Assembly: GCA_903945495.1 (NCBI GenBank)
Contig: CAJAVU010000070.1
Span: 1 to 64,000, forward strand
Length of the DNA stretch: 64,000 nucleotides
DNA from: an uncultured Flavobacteriales bacterium
Lineage (GTDB): Bacteria; Bacteroidota; Bacteroidia; Flavobacteriales_D; Crocinitomicaceae
Direction of reading: 5' to 3'
Shown: positions 53,602-62,593 of the stretch, piece after piece
Layout of the letters: every line of letters begins with the position of its first letter
Numbering within the stretch: position 1 is the stretch's first letter
Translations under genes and position numbers: made by a program
The notes under the pieces: generated by a model
The model's database searches: none
What the model saw: only the letters and a program-made list of their open reading frames with translations
What the model was told of the DNA's origin: nothing

Positions 53602-53641
53602 TCACACGCTAGAAAGTCACTTTTTAGTTAAATAACACGAT

Positions 53642-55774
53642 ATGTTTAAACACATTTTACTTATTGGAGCACTTGTATTAACGAGTGGAACTTTTGCTCA
53701 GAAGAAAGAGTTAACGTTAAAAGACGCTGTGTCGAATCAGTACCGTTCGCTTGGTCCAGATCGATTGTATGGTTTTCAATGGATTCCAAATACAGATGCT
53801 TATTCTTTTTTCAGCAAGAACTATCAAACAGTTTACAAGTCATCTGCAATAACGAAAGAAGATCGTGAGTTGCTTACAATTCAAGCGTTTAATACAGCTT
53901 GTAAAAGCGAGATGACTAGTTTCTTTGGATTGCAATGGAAAAATGAGAATGAGTTTTACTTGAATGATGGAGTACATTATTATTTGTATAACACATCTAC
54001 TGGAGTTGGTAAAATGCTTCATACGATAGATGGAGAAGTTGGAGCGACCTTGTTTTCAAACGCAACAGAAAACGTGGCGTATACCATTGAAAATAATGTG
54101 TTCATTCATACATTGGATGGTTTGAAACTGGTTGTTACATCAAATTCAGACAAAAACATCGTTTCTGGTCAAGCAATTGCGCGCAGTGAGTTTGGAATTT
54201 CTGGAGGTTTATTTTGGTCTCCAAATGGACAGCACCTAGCTTTTTACCAAAAAGATGAAACGAATGTACACGATTATCCATTAGTTGATATCAATCAAAC
54301 ACCGGGTGAATTGACGCCGATTAAATATCCAATGGCAGGACAAAAATCAGAGAATCCTAAAGTTGGAATTTACCATTTGGCAAAAAAAGCAACTGTTTTT
54401 ATTACACCAAAAGGGGCTGCGGATGACTATTTAACGAATATCACTTTTACGCCAGATAACAATTATGTTGTGATCGCAGAAGTGAACAGAGATCAAAATC
54501 ACATGTGGTTAAATGTCTATGATGTTAAAACAGGTGTTTTTGTTAAAACGTTGTTGGAAGAATCAAATGACAAATGGGTAGAACCAGAACATCCAGCATA
54601 TTTCCCAAGTGAAAAGTCAAACAACTTCATTTGGATTTCTGAAATCGATGGGTTTAATAACTTGTATTACTATGATTTCACTGGGAAATTGATTAAAAAG
54701 TTGACTTCAAACAAATTTGTTGCAAAAGACATATTGGAAACGAAAAACGGAGGCAAATTGATTTATTTCTCAGCAACTGGACCAAATGGAATGAATACCA
54801 TGGTTTATTCGGTTGATTTGTCAGCGAAACAAACATTGGTTACCAAAATGGAAGGTACGCATGAGTTTTCTTTGACGACAAGCGGTAAATATTTCTATGA
54901 TGCTTTTTCTAGCCATACTGTTCCGCATAAAGCAGAGATTTTTGCAGCAAATGGAAAAACTATTAAATTCTTAATTGAGAGCAAAGAGAAATTAGCTGAT
55001 TATGCAATTGGAACTGCGGATATTTCAACATTAACAGGTAAGGATGGTTCAATTTTGTATACACGTTTGATTAAACCAAGCAACTTCGATCCAACAAAAA
55101 AATACCCAGTTCTTGTATATGTTTACGGAGGTCCACATGCGCAACTTGTGACAAATTCATGGTTGGATGGCGCGAATTTATGGATGTATTGGATGGCTGA
55201 ACAAGGGTATCTAGTTTACACATTGGATGGTCGTGGATCAGGTGAAAGAGGTTTTGCATTTGAATCACAAATCCACCGCCAATTAGGAACTGTTGAAATG
55301 GAAGATCAATTGACGGGGGTTAACTATTTGAAATCTTTACCTTATGTTGATGCAAATCGTTTAGCTGTTCACGGTTGGTCATTTGGAGGATTCATGACAA
55401 CTTCATTGATGTTGAGAAATCCAGGAGTGTTCCAAGTTGGTGTTGCTGGTGGACCTGTAACGGATTGGAAGTATTATGAAATTATGTACGGAGAGCGTTA
55501 CATGGATCGTCCAGAACAAAATCCAAAAGGATATGAGCAAGCAAGTTTGTTGACACATGCTGGAAATCTAAAAGGAGATTTGTTATTGATTCATGGAACT
55601 GTTGATGATGTGGTTGTGATGCAACACAATTTTGCCTTGGTGAAAAAGTTTGTTGATCTTGGAATTCAAATGGATTTCTTCCCGTATCCAATGCATAAGC
55701 ACAATGTGACAGGTAAAGATCGCGTTCATTTGATGGAAAAAGTGTTGACCTATGTGATTGAAAATAATAAATAA
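53642..55774 (+). CDS. S9 family peptidase (dipeptidyl-peptidase IV-like)
   Basis: Exported serine peptidase of 710 residues; signal peptide to about 20 (GTFAQ). Residues about 45-460 form the DPP IV-type beta-propeller with repeated FGLQWKNENEFYLNDG-like blades; the alpha/beta hydrolase follows with nucleophile S580 in HGWSFGGFM, acid in IHGTVDDVV and histidine in YPMHKHN. Cuts dipeptides after proline or alanine, probably in the periplasm. A terminator follows at 55791. Confidence 0.93.
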   Translation: MFKHILLIGALVLTSGTFAQKKELTLKDAVSNQYRSLGPDRLYGFQWIPNTDAYSFFSKNYQTVYKSSAITKEDRELLTIQAFNTACKSEMTSFFGLQWKNENEFYLNDGVHYYLYNTSTGVGKMLHTIDGEVGATLFSNATENVAYTIENNVFIHTLDGLKLVVTSNSDKNIVSGQAIARSEFGISGGLFWSPNGQHLAFYQKDETNVHDYPLVDINQTPGELTPIKYPMAGQKSENPKVGIYHLAKKATVFITPKGAADDYLTNITFTPDNNYVVIAEVNRDQNHMWLNVYDVKTGVFVKTLLEESNDKWVEPEHPAYFPSEKSNNFIWISEIDGFNNLYYYDFTGKLIKKLTSNKFVAKDILETKNGGKLIYFSATGPNGMNTMVYSVDLSAKQTLVTKMEGTHEFSLTTSGKYFYDAFSSHTVPHKAEIFAANGKTIKFLIESKEKLADYAIGTADISTLTGKDGSILYTRLIKPSNFDPTKKYPVLVYVYGGPHAQLVTNSWLDGANLWMYWMAEQGYLVYTLDGRGSGERGFAFESQIHRQLGTVEMEDQLTGVNYLKSLPYVDANRLAVHGWSFGGFMTTSLMLRNPGVFQVGVAGGPVTDWKYYEIMYGERYMDRPEQNPKGYEQASLLTHAGNLKGDLLLIHGTVDDVVVMQHNFALVKKFVDLGIQMDFFPYPMHKHNVTGKDRVHLMEKVLTYVIENNK

Positions 55775-55790
55775 ACTAGACATTAATTTG

Positions 55791-55823
55791 AAAAGAGGTA
55801 ACGAAAAGTTGCCTCTTTTTTTT
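55791..55823 (+). terminator. Rho-independent terminator of the S9 peptidase gene
   Basis: AAAAGAGG and AAC pair with GTT and CCTCTTTT (one mismatch), loop gaaaa, followed by eight T. The T run overlaps the -33 element of the next promoter. Confidence 0.85.
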
Positions 55824-55854
55824 GTCTAATAAATAAAAATGACTAAATTTGTCA
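55822..55854 (+). promoter_or_regulatory. Promoter and possible autoregulatory operator of the XRE-Fic gene
   Basis: TTG (55822-55824), 19 bases, then TAAATTTG (55844-55851): an exact Bacteroidota-type promoter, start site about 55857. The -7 element lies inside the near-palindrome TGACTAAATTTGTCA (55840-55854; TGAC and GTCA arms). A repressor bound here would block the promoter, and the gene encodes its own helix-turn-helix domain. Confidence 0.55.
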
Positions 55855-55868
55855 AGAATTAAAATGTC

Positions 55869-56915
55869 ATGAAAACTTTATTGAAAACACAACGCAAAGC
55901 ACTCGGTTTAAAATCTCGTGAATTGGCACAATTAATTGGTGTTGATCAAGCTTTGATTTCAAAATTTGAAAGTGGAGAGCGAATTCCAACAGAAATTCAG
56001 GTTATAAGTTTGGAAAGTGTTTTAAAAATTCAAGATAAACAATTGACAATTTTGTGGTTGAAGGAAAAAATTCTTCAAGAATTAAACTACCATCCAAATG
56101 CATCAGATGCAATTCAATTGGTAAGAGAAGAAATTGAATCATATTCCAAACAATCCACTATTACTTTATCTCAAGATATTAATGATTTACTTGAAGAAAT
56201 TGATGCGTTAAAGGCACAACTGGATAATATTCGTCAAATGGATAGCTACAGAATAACGGAAGCGCTAGAATTAGAATATACATTTGAAAGCAATCGCATC
56301 GAAGGAAATACATTGACATTGCAAGAAACAGATTTAGTAATCAATGAAGGTCTGACCATTTCAGGAAAAAGTATGCGCGAGCATCTTGAGGCTGTAAATC
56401 ATAATGAAGCCATTGAATACATTAAAGATTTGATGAAACGCGCTATTTCTATGAATGAAAGAGAATTGTTGGTTGTTCACAATTTAATTCTGCGTGGAAT
56501 TATGCCGGAACATGCTGGAAAGTATAGAAATGTGCAAGTGATGATCAAAGGAAGTTCTCACATGCCTCCACAACCTTATCTTGTTTCAAAACAAATGGAG
56601 GACTTGTTTGCGTGGTATGCACAAGTAAAAAACCAATTGCATCCAGTTGTTTTAGCTGCAGAAATGCATGAGCGTCTTGTAACAATTCATCCATTTATTG
56701 ATGGAAATGGCAGAACATCACGTTTGTTAATGAATTTGATTTTGTTAAGTTCTGGTTATGTAATTGCAAACATTAAAGGCGATTATGAAAGCCGAAAAGC
56801 ATATTACACAGCACTAGAAAGTGTCCAGGTCAATAAAAGTAAAGATGAATTTATTCGACTTGTTGCAAATGTTGAAAAGCAATGCCTGGTAAGATACTTG
56901 TCAATTTTAACATAA
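55869..56915 (+). CDS. XRE-Fic fusion protein (Fic domain, N-terminal helix-turn-helix)
   Basis: Protein of 348 residues. An XRE-type helix-turn-helix (about 1-55: LGLKSRELAQLIGVDQALISKFESGERIP) is followed by a linker and a Fic domain. The Fic motif HPFIDGNGRTSR (H274) is intact; the inhibitory motif S141-xxx-E145-G146 (ESNRIEGN) precedes it, as in class II Fic proteins that inhibit themselves. Fic enzymes transfer AMP or related groups to target proteins. A -7 element inside an inverted repeat upstream suggests autorepression. The target is unknown, and there is no antitoxin gene because the inhibitory helix is built in. Toxin-antitoxin-like or signalling roles are possible. Confidence 0.88.
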   Translation: MKTLLKTQRKALGLKSRELAQLIGVDQALISKFESGERIPTEIQVISLESVLKIQDKQLTILWLKEKILQELNYHPNASDAIQLVREEIESYSKQSTITLSQDINDLLEEIDALKAQLDNIRQMDSYRITEALELEYTFESNRIEGNTLTLQETDLVINEGLTISGKSMREHLEAVNHNEAIEYIKDLMKRAISMNERELLVVHNLILRGIMPEHAGKYRNVQVMIKGSSHMPPQPYLVSKQMEDLFAWYAQVKNQLHPVVLAAEMHERLVTIHPFIDGNGRTSRLLMNLILLSSGYVIANIKGDYESRKAYYTALESVQVNKSKDEFIRLVANVEKQCLVRYLSILT

Positions 56916-56944
56916 AGGTTCAGAATTAAAAGCTGGACCTTTTT
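56914..56944. terminator. Bidirectional hairpin between the Fic and histidine kinase genes
   Basis: AAAGGT and CAG pair with CTG and ACCTTT (one mismatch), with a T run on the plus strand. It ends the Fic transcript; the convergent kinase gene stops at 56943. Confidence 0.75.
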
Positions 56945-58193
56945 ATATTTCATCGTAATAAAAGGGAAATTCGAAACTAAATACAATACCATTTTCTGGA
57001 TTATTTTTAAAATCTACTGAGCCATCTAATTGCTCTGTTAATGTTTCAATTAATTCCAAACCGAAACCTTTTTCTACTGTAGATGTGAAACCTTTTCCAT
57101 TGTCTTTAAAGGTCAAATGAACGTTAGCAGCAGTTTTTACAGATTTTATTGTTATTATTCCAGTAGCATCTATCCCATGTTTTAGTGAGTTTGAAACCAA
57201 TTCATTCAAAATGAGTCCAAACGGTACAATATTATTTTGAGGAACAATTCCATCTTGAACATCTATTTCTAATGTTATTTTTTGATTGTTTTGATAAAGA
57301 GCAATCAAATCCTTTATAAGAAGTTTTAAATAGTTAGCTGTGATTGAATAGCTCATTTTATCTAATGTGTACAATCGCTCATGGATCAAGGCCATAGCGT
57401 GAATTCTTTTTTGCGACAATTCAAAAACTTCTAGAGCAGCAGGATCTTTAATCTCATGGGATTGTAATCGAAGAATACTATTCACCACCTGAAGATTATT
57501 TTTTACACGATGATGAATTTCTTTCAACATGATTGTTTTCTCTGCGTGTTGCTCTTCGATTAATTTATTTTTTGCAATTAGTAAGTTGTTTTGTTCTTTC
57601 AGTGCTACCTCAGAATTTCGAGACGTCAATAAATACAATTGTGTTAGGTAAAGTATTAAAAAGGTAGTTAAAGTTACCTCAACAATGAACGTAACTAAGT
57701 GAATGTTTGGGTCGAAATGTGCGAGCTCCATTGCATGATACATTTCAAAATGTCGGTATAAAACATAGGCTGCAGAACCAATTATACCAAATCCGATTCC
57801 CCAATAAATACCTAGGTTAAACACAACGAAAAGCAATAACATACAAAGCCAATAAGGGTAGCCGATGTGAAGAATGGTCTCATTGAAAAGTAGGTTTGTT
57901 ACAGCTAGAATTAATATCACAACCGACAAGAAAATGGATGATATCTTTATATTCTTTGAATATTTCAAGTAAAATAAAAACATTAATCCCATGAACCAGC
58001 TTCCTGAAACCGTAAAAACTGAAAAATTTGCACCAACTGCGAAAAGCAGAATTGAGAATAAAATAAATAAACTTAACGTGAAAAAAGGGAAGTCAAAAAT
58101 TAAATTAATCTTGGCTTTTTGGTAAAAATCATCTGTTTCATTGAGTAGTTCACCAATGAACCAATCCTTAATATTTCGATAGAGTTTTATCAT
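56943..58193 (-). CDS. HisKA_2-type sensor histidine kinase
   Basis: Membrane histidine kinase of about 416 residues; ATG at 58193 preferred over an upstream TTG. Six or seven hydrophobic segments (about 28-205), then a HisKA_2/HWE-like dimerisation domain with the phospho-acceptor H in KEIHHRVKNNLQVVNSILRL and a HATPase domain (NELVSNSLKHGID, FKDNGKGF). This type often signals to regulators other than OmpR and includes light- or stress-sensing kinases. No response regulator is adjacent. The stimulus is unknown. Confidence 0.87.
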   Translation of the reverse strand: MIKLYRNIKDWFIGELLNETDDFYQKAKINLIFDFPFFTLSLFILFSILLFAVGANFSVFTVSGSWFMGLMFLFYLKYSKNIKISSIFLSVVILILAVTNLLFNETILHIGYPYWLCMLLLFVVFNLGIYWGIGFGIIGSAAYVLYRHFEMYHAMELAHFDPNIHLVTFIVEVTLTTFLILYLTQLYLLTSRNSEVALKEQNNLLIAKNKLIEEQHAEKTIMLKEIHHRVKNNLQVVNSILRLQSHEIKDPAALEVFELSQKRIHAMALIHERLYTLDKMSYSITANYLKLLIKDLIALYQNNQKITLEIDVQDGIVPQNNIVPFGLILNELVSNSLKHGIDATGIITIKSVKTAANVHLTFKDNGKGFTSTVEKGFGLELIETLTEQLDGSVDFKNNPENGIVFSFEFPFYYDEI

Positions 58194-58400
58194 GTGTGAT
58201 TTGTGGTCGAAGTGCAAGTTAAAAACAATTTTTTGAAATTAATCTGATTCTATAATGGAATCCTCTGAAAAACAATAATAAAGAATCAATATAATTAACT
58301 TTTATTTTATTTGAAGGTTTATGATTTAACATGTTTGAAACATGTCGTGTTTTTACGCTAATCTCAATTAGTGAAGGATACTCCACATTCATGTTTTTAG

Positions 58401-58408
58401 TATATTTG
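58401..58408 (+). promoter_or_regulatory. -7 promoter element of the E1 fusion gene
   Basis: TATATTTG fits TAnnTTTG, 25 bases before the ATG. No TTG at -33 spacing. Confidence 0.45.
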
Positions 58409-58433
58409 CGCGAGCATTTAGGACATACGGATA

Positions 58434-60527
58434 ATGGAAGAAACAGCCACAAAAACAACAAAAAAAGCGAGTAAAGTGTCAAAAGAGAACTTTTTAGAAG
58501 CATTTAAATTGATGTGTACAGCCAAAACTTTGGCGGAAAAGTACGAAGCAAATAAAGAAATTACTGCTAAATATGTTCATGCTACTTCTCGTGGTCATGA
58601 AGCAATTCAAATTGCTGTTGGAATGCAATTGAAACCACAAGATTGGGTTTCTCCGTATTATAGAGATGATAGTATTTTGTTGAGTATTGGCATGACTCCG
58701 TATGAATTAATGCTTCAAGTTTTTGCTAAAAAAGATGATCCGTTTTCAGGTGGTAGAACGTATTACAGTCATCCATCTCTGAATCGTGATAATATGCCAA
58801 AAATTCCGCATCAAAGTTCTGCAACAGGGATGCAAGCGATTCCAACTACTGGAATTGCAATGGGGATTCAATACAAAGAAAAAACTGGGATTGCTGTTGA
58901 TTATAATGGCGAAAATCCTGTTGTTGTTTGTTCACTTGGAGATGCTTCTTGCACAGAAGGTGAAGTTTCGGAAGCACTACAAATGGCAGCTTTAAAACAA
59001 TTTCCAATTGTCTATTTAGTACAAGATAATGGTTGGGATATTTCAGCAAATGCTGCGGAGACGCGAGCACAAGATATGACATTTTATGCGCAAGGATTCA
59101 ATGGAATCGAAGTGCGAACAATTGATGGAAGTGACTTTAAAACGTCGTTTGATACTGTTGAAGAAGTGTTCGCAATTGTGCGTAAAGAACGTCGTCCATT
59201 CATTATTCATGCAAAAGTTCCATTGCTTGGACATCATACTTCTGGTGTTCGAAAAGAATGGTACCGTGATGATTTAGAAGAAGCTGCAACACGTGATCCT
59301 TATCCTAAATTGAAAGATTTATTGCGTGAAAATGGAATAGGAGAAGCAGATATAATTAATATTGAGGCAGATACACGCAAATTGGTTGATACTGACTATG
59401 ACCGTGCTTTAAATGCAGAAGATCCAGATCCAGCATCTGTTACTGACTTTATCTTTGCTCCAACACCTGTCACAGAAGAGAAAGGTGAACGTGAACCAAA
59501 GGGCAAGAAGAAAACTGTGATGGTTGATTCAGCTCTTTTTGCTGTACGCGAAATTATGGGGAAACACCCTGAAGCATTGTTATACGGGCAAGATGTTGGC
59601 GGACGTTTAGGGGGTGTTTTTAGAGAAGCAGCAACTTTAGCACAGACTTTTGGAGATGACCGTGTATTTAACACACCAATTCAAGAAGCATTTATTATCG
59701 GTTCCACGGTTGGAATGTCAGCTGTTGGTTTAAAACCGTTTGTTGAGGTTCAATTTGCCGATTATATTTGGCCAGGATTGAATCAATTATTCACTGAGGT
59801 TTCTCGTTCTTATTATTTATCGAATGGTAAATGGCCAGTAAGTTGTGTCATACGTGTTCCAATTGGAGCATATGGTTCTGGAGGACCTTATCATTCATCG
59901 AGTGTGGAGTCGGTTTTGACAAATATTAGAGGCGTAAAAGTTGCTTATCCATCGAATGGAGCGGATTTGAAAGGTTTGATGAAAGCAGCCTTTTACGATC
60001 CAAATCCAGTAGTTATGTTGGAGCATAAAGGATTGTATTGGTCAAAAATTCCAGGAACGGAAGGGGCAATGTCAATTGAGCCAGATGAAGATTATATTAT
60101 TCCTTTTGGAAAAGCTAGAGTTGTTCAAGAAGCAAATCAAGCTGCAATAGATAAAGGTGAATCTGCTGTTGTTATTACGTATGGTCGAGGTGTATACTGG
60201 GCGTTGGAGGCAACAAAAGAGTTTGAGGGGCGCGTTGAAATTGTTGATTTACGCACCTTGAATCCTTTGGATCATGATAAGATTAATGAGGTTTCTCAAA
60301 AACATGGGAAAGTAATGTTGGTGACAGAAGAATCAACTGAAGCTTCATTCACGCTTGGTTTGGCTGGAAGAATTCAACGTGATAATTTTAAATTCTTGGA
60401 TGCACCTGTTTCAATTGTTGGTTCTGTTGATACTCCTGCAATTCCATTGAACTCAACGTTGGAAGCAGCATTATTAACGAATGCAGAAAAGGTTAAAACG
60501 GCTCTAAAAGATTTATTGAATTACTAA
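58434..60527 (+). CDS. Fused alpha/beta E1 of a 2-oxoacid dehydrogenase
   Basis: Thiamine-diphosphate enzyme of 697 residues in which the alpha and beta E1 subunits are one chain. The alpha part (about 1-330) has SRGHEAIQIAVGMQL, WVSPYYRDDSILLSIG and the ThDP motif GDASCTEGEVSEALQMAALKQFPIVYLVQDN. The beta part (about 355-697) has ALLYGQDVGGRLGGVF, VQFADYIWPGLNQL and TYGRGVYWALEA. It most likely decarboxylates branched-chain 2-oxoacids (or pyruvate). E2 and E3 genes are not nearby. Such fusions are common in Bacteroidota. Confidence 0.9.
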   Translation: MEETATKTTKKASKVSKENFLEAFKLMCTAKTLAEKYEANKEITAKYVHATSRGHEAIQIAVGMQLKPQDWVSPYYRDDSILLSIGMTPYELMLQVFAKKDDPFSGGRTYYSHPSLNRDNMPKIPHQSSATGMQAIPTTGIAMGIQYKEKTGIAVDYNGENPVVVCSLGDASCTEGEVSEALQMAALKQFPIVYLVQDNGWDISANAAETRAQDMTFYAQGFNGIEVRTIDGSDFKTSFDTVEEVFAIVRKERRPFIIHAKVPLLGHHTSGVRKEWYRDDLEEAATRDPYPKLKDLLRENGIGEADIINIEADTRKLVDTDYDRALNAEDPDPASVTDFIFAPTPVTEEKGEREPKGKKKTVMVDSALFAVREIMGKHPEALLYGQDVGGRLGGVFREAATLAQTFGDDRVFNTPIQEAFIIGSTVGMSAVGLKPFVEVQFADYIWPGLNQLFTEVSRSYYLSNGKWPVSCVIRVPIGAYGSGGPYHSSSVESVLTNIRGVKVAYPSNGADLKGLMKAAFYDPNPVVMLEHKGLYWSKIPGTEGAMSIEPDEDYIIPFGKARVVQEANQAAIDKGESAVVITYGRGVYWALEATKEFEGRVEIVDLRTLNPLDHDKINEVSQKHGKVMLVTEESTEASFTLGLAGRIQRDNFKFLDAPVSIVGSVDTPAIPLNSTLEAALLTNAEKVKTALKDLLNY

Positions 60528-61693
60528 TCGACAGTCCAATGAAACAAGGGTTGTAAAAGCGCCATTTTTTTCCAATGAAGAGCTTTGCATTTAATCTGTT
60601 GTTGCCCATTTTTGAGGCAAAGAATACGCGTGTTTGGGTTATATGAAATATCGAAATTCTGAATTTTTTGATTGTAGTCAATTACTTGTATTTTCGAATG
60701 AGTTGCATTCAATTCAAAATAAAAATCTTCAAATTGGTCATTCGTGTCTTGAAAGATGAGGTAATTGTCTCGATGAATAAATACTCTTTTGAGATCCGCC
60801 GAATGTGGTGAAAGCGTATCCGTGGCGATGATAACTGATTCAACTTGATAGGCGCCGTGATAAATAGGTCGCGGAGCAATATCATCATTGAAATTTCCAC
60901 TTTTAATAAATGGATATAAACTTTCGAAGCATATTCCCACAATCAGAAATGCTTTTAACCAATTCTTTGTTTTGAAATTCTCAATTCTTTGTTTAGAGGT
61001 GGAAATATTTTGAATAGGTTGATTGCTAAGAAATAGCCACAAATTTGAAGCGAAAGGATAGGCAAGATATCCACTCATTAAAAGTAAAAAGCAAACAAAA
61101 AATTTGACCGAAATATCAAACCCAATGTTTAAAGCAAACACATTTACGAATACACCAATTGCAATTAAAATTCCAAGATTTCGTGTCTTTTTGAACAACA
61201 AAAGAATGGCTGGAGTAATTTCAAATACACCTGTAATAATAGAGTAGATATACGAACTTCCCATACTCGTCCAAAAGAGCATATCCCTATCTAAATCTCC
61301 TACTTTTGAGTAGAGAATATTAGGTTCAGGGGAATAGAATTGGGCTTTAAAAAGCTTATCGAATCCATATTTTATTAAAACCCAGGATAAATAGTACGTA
61401 ATAACAATCCTAGCAATTTGATTGAGTTTTTCAGAAAATTCATATCCTTTTTTCTTCAATAGAAAAGTAATAGGAAGACTTATAATCAATAGCCAAGCAT
61501 ACAATAAAACTCCTCGCACCGAGTCAGAGGAAAAATCATTTAATTCCCATGAGAAGCCAAGTTGATTTGCAGTCCAAGTTGTAAGGTTTCCGAACAAGAA
61601 TTCTGTTAAGTCAACCTGAAGAGTGTAAAATTGAAATGAGAACGGGACAAATAGAATTCCCAAGACTAAAAATATACTGAAGTATAATCTCAT
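60524..61693 (-). CDS. Multi-pass membrane protein, DoxX-like
   Basis: Integral membrane protein of 389 residues with about seven hydrophobic segments in the first 250. SWVLIKYGFDKLFKAQFYSPEPNILYSKVGDLDRDMLFWTSMGSS recalls the DoxX/DoxD-like group, with FEITPAILLLFKKTRNLG following. The C-terminal 130 residues form a soluble beta-rich tail. It is convergent with the E1 gene, overlapping it by 4 bases. Function unknown. Confidence 0.65.
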   Translation of the reverse strand: MRLYFSIFLVLGILFVPFSFQFYTLQVDLTEFLFGNLTTWTANQLGFSWELNDFSSDSVRGVLLYAWLLIISLPITFLLKKKGYEFSEKLNQIARIVITYYLSWVLIKYGFDKLFKAQFYSPEPNILYSKVGDLDRDMLFWTSMGSSYIYSIITGVFEITPAILLLFKKTRNLGILIAIGVFVNVFALNIGFDISVKFFVCFLLLMSGYLAYPFASNLWLFLSNQPIQNISTSKQRIENFKTKNWLKAFLIVGICFESLYPFIKSGNFNDDIAPRPIYHGAYQVESVIIATDTLSPHSADLKRVFIHRDNYLIFQDTNDQFEDFYFELNATHSKIQVIDYNQKIQNFDISYNPNTRILCLKNGQQQIKCKALHWKKMALLQPLFHWTVD

Positions 61694-61702
61694 TTGTGAA
61701 TT

Positions 61703-62323
61703 TTAAAAATGACAGTTACAAATCACTGAGAAGATTGAAAGCACAAAAATCATAAAAAGCGAAGATGATTTTTTGGGTGTTTCAGTATTCGGAATTTCTT
61801 CTTGTCTTTCTTTTTGTTTAATTACTTCTCTTGGTATAGATTTTACCTTAATTTTTTTTGGAGTCTCTTTGTAATATTCTCCATCAAAACCAAGAAACAC
61901 AACTGAATCAATTGGGTTAGCGAAAAAGTACTCTTGTTTTAAGGTTCGTTTAATTTCTGAAATACTCTTTCCAGAATTAAAAACTGGATGGTCGTAAACC
62001 GTATCCTTTCCGGCACCCCAGAGCATCCCGTTAGATCGATCACCACCGCCATAATCTTCGTAATGACAGTATTCACTTGTAATCATAATGGCTTTTTTCT
62101 CCGAAACGAGGATCACTGTATCCAATTTTGAATTTCTTACCATTCGCTGTGGAGCCATACCAAAATTTGATTCACCAATTGAAAAAAGATTCCGCGACAA
62201 AGCTGTATTAAAATTCCGTTTATTACCGCTATGACTTTTATAGGAAATGAATTTTGTTTGAGCTTGGACTAAATTTGTGAATGCGAAAATTGCCCAAAAA
62301 GACAGTTTAAAAAGATGTTTCAT
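61703..62323 (-). CDS. Hypothetical exported protein with C-terminal membrane segment
   Basis: Protein of about 206 residues. Start taken at MKHLFKLSFWAIFAFTNLVQAQ, a signal peptide; the in-frame ORF upstream crosses a terminator. The middle has charged and aromatic stretches with no recognised domain (SEYCHYEDYGGGDRSNGMLWG, FLGFDGEYYKETPKKIKVKS). It ends in a hydrophobic segment (LFMIFVLSIFSVICNCHF) that may anchor it. It is 10 bases upstream of the DoxX-like gene and probably co-transcribed. Confidence 0.65.
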   Translation of the reverse strand: MKHLFKLSFWAIFAFTNLVQAQTKFISYKSHSGNKRNFNTALSRNLFSIGESNFGMAPQRMVRNSKLDTVILVSEKKAIMITSEYCHYEDYGGGDRSNGMLWGAGKDTVYDHPVFNSGKSISEIKRTLKQEYFFANPIDSVVFLGFDGEYYKETPKKIKVKSIPREVIKQKERQEEIPNTETPKKSSSLFMIFVLSIFSVICNCHF

Positions 62324-62365
62324 TGTGTAGTTTTTACTACTTACACTTAACCTCATTTTAGGTTC

Positions 62366-62396
62366 AAAAAAAAAGGATGACCATCTGACCATCCTT
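62366..62396 (-). terminator. Rho-independent terminator of the second candidate small RNA
   Basis: On the minus strand AAGGATG pairs with CATCCTT, loop of 10 bases that holds a repeat of GATGGTCA, followed by nine T. Confidence 0.85.
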
Positions 62397-62399
62397 ATT

Positions 62400-62432
62400 A
62401 ACCTAAACCTAACCTAAACCTAACCTAAACCT
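62400..62432 (-). repeat. Three perfect 11-bp tandem repeats
   Basis: AACCTAAACCT is repeated exactly three times on the plus strand (AGGTTTAGGTT on the minus). It lies within the candidate small RNA. Confidence 0.95.
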
Positions 62433-62500
62433 TAACAATTATATGCTCGAGGTGCTTAAAAATGATTGATTAAGTAATTCACCTCAAATCGACTACATGA

Positions 62501-62546
62501 CAAAAATACTTCACTAAAACGGTTTATACTGAGGTGCTAGCCCCTC
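62501..62546 (-). promoter_or_regulatory. Promoter element and palindrome upstream of candidate small RNA
   Basis: TATTTTTG (62501-62508, minus strand) fits TAnnTTTG. No -33 TTG follows; instead an imperfect 16-bp palindrome GAGGTGCTAGCCCCTC (62531-62546) is placed where an activator could bind. CCTCAAATC occurs both beside this palindrome and at 62482. Confidence 0.35.
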
Positions 62547-62593
62547 AAATCTGGTATTGTGAAAAAATAAACAAACGATTAAGTTTTTGAAAA

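Larger units (their letters stand above)
62366..62496 (-). ncRNA. Candidate small RNA with 11-nt repeats (about 130 nt)
   Basis: On the minus strand a TATTTTTG element (62501-62508) fits TAnnTTTG, and a strong terminator lies about 110 bases downstream with no open frame between. The predicted RNA has a GAGGTG/CACCTC stem near its 5' end, three perfect copies of AGGTTTAGGTT, then the terminator. The layout (GGTT-rich single strand, then terminator hairpin) matches the candidate at 8609-8676. An alternative is a long leader or attenuator of the gene at 61703-62323. Confidence 0.45.

Noticed and set aside
62400-62432. Telomere-like repeat
   Set aside because: AGGTTTAGGTT resembles TTAGG telomere repeats but occurs only three times inside a bacterial intergenic region.
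62531-62546. Terminator of the cation transporter gene
   Set aside because: The palindrome GAGGTGCTAGCCCCTC lacks a T run on the minus strand.
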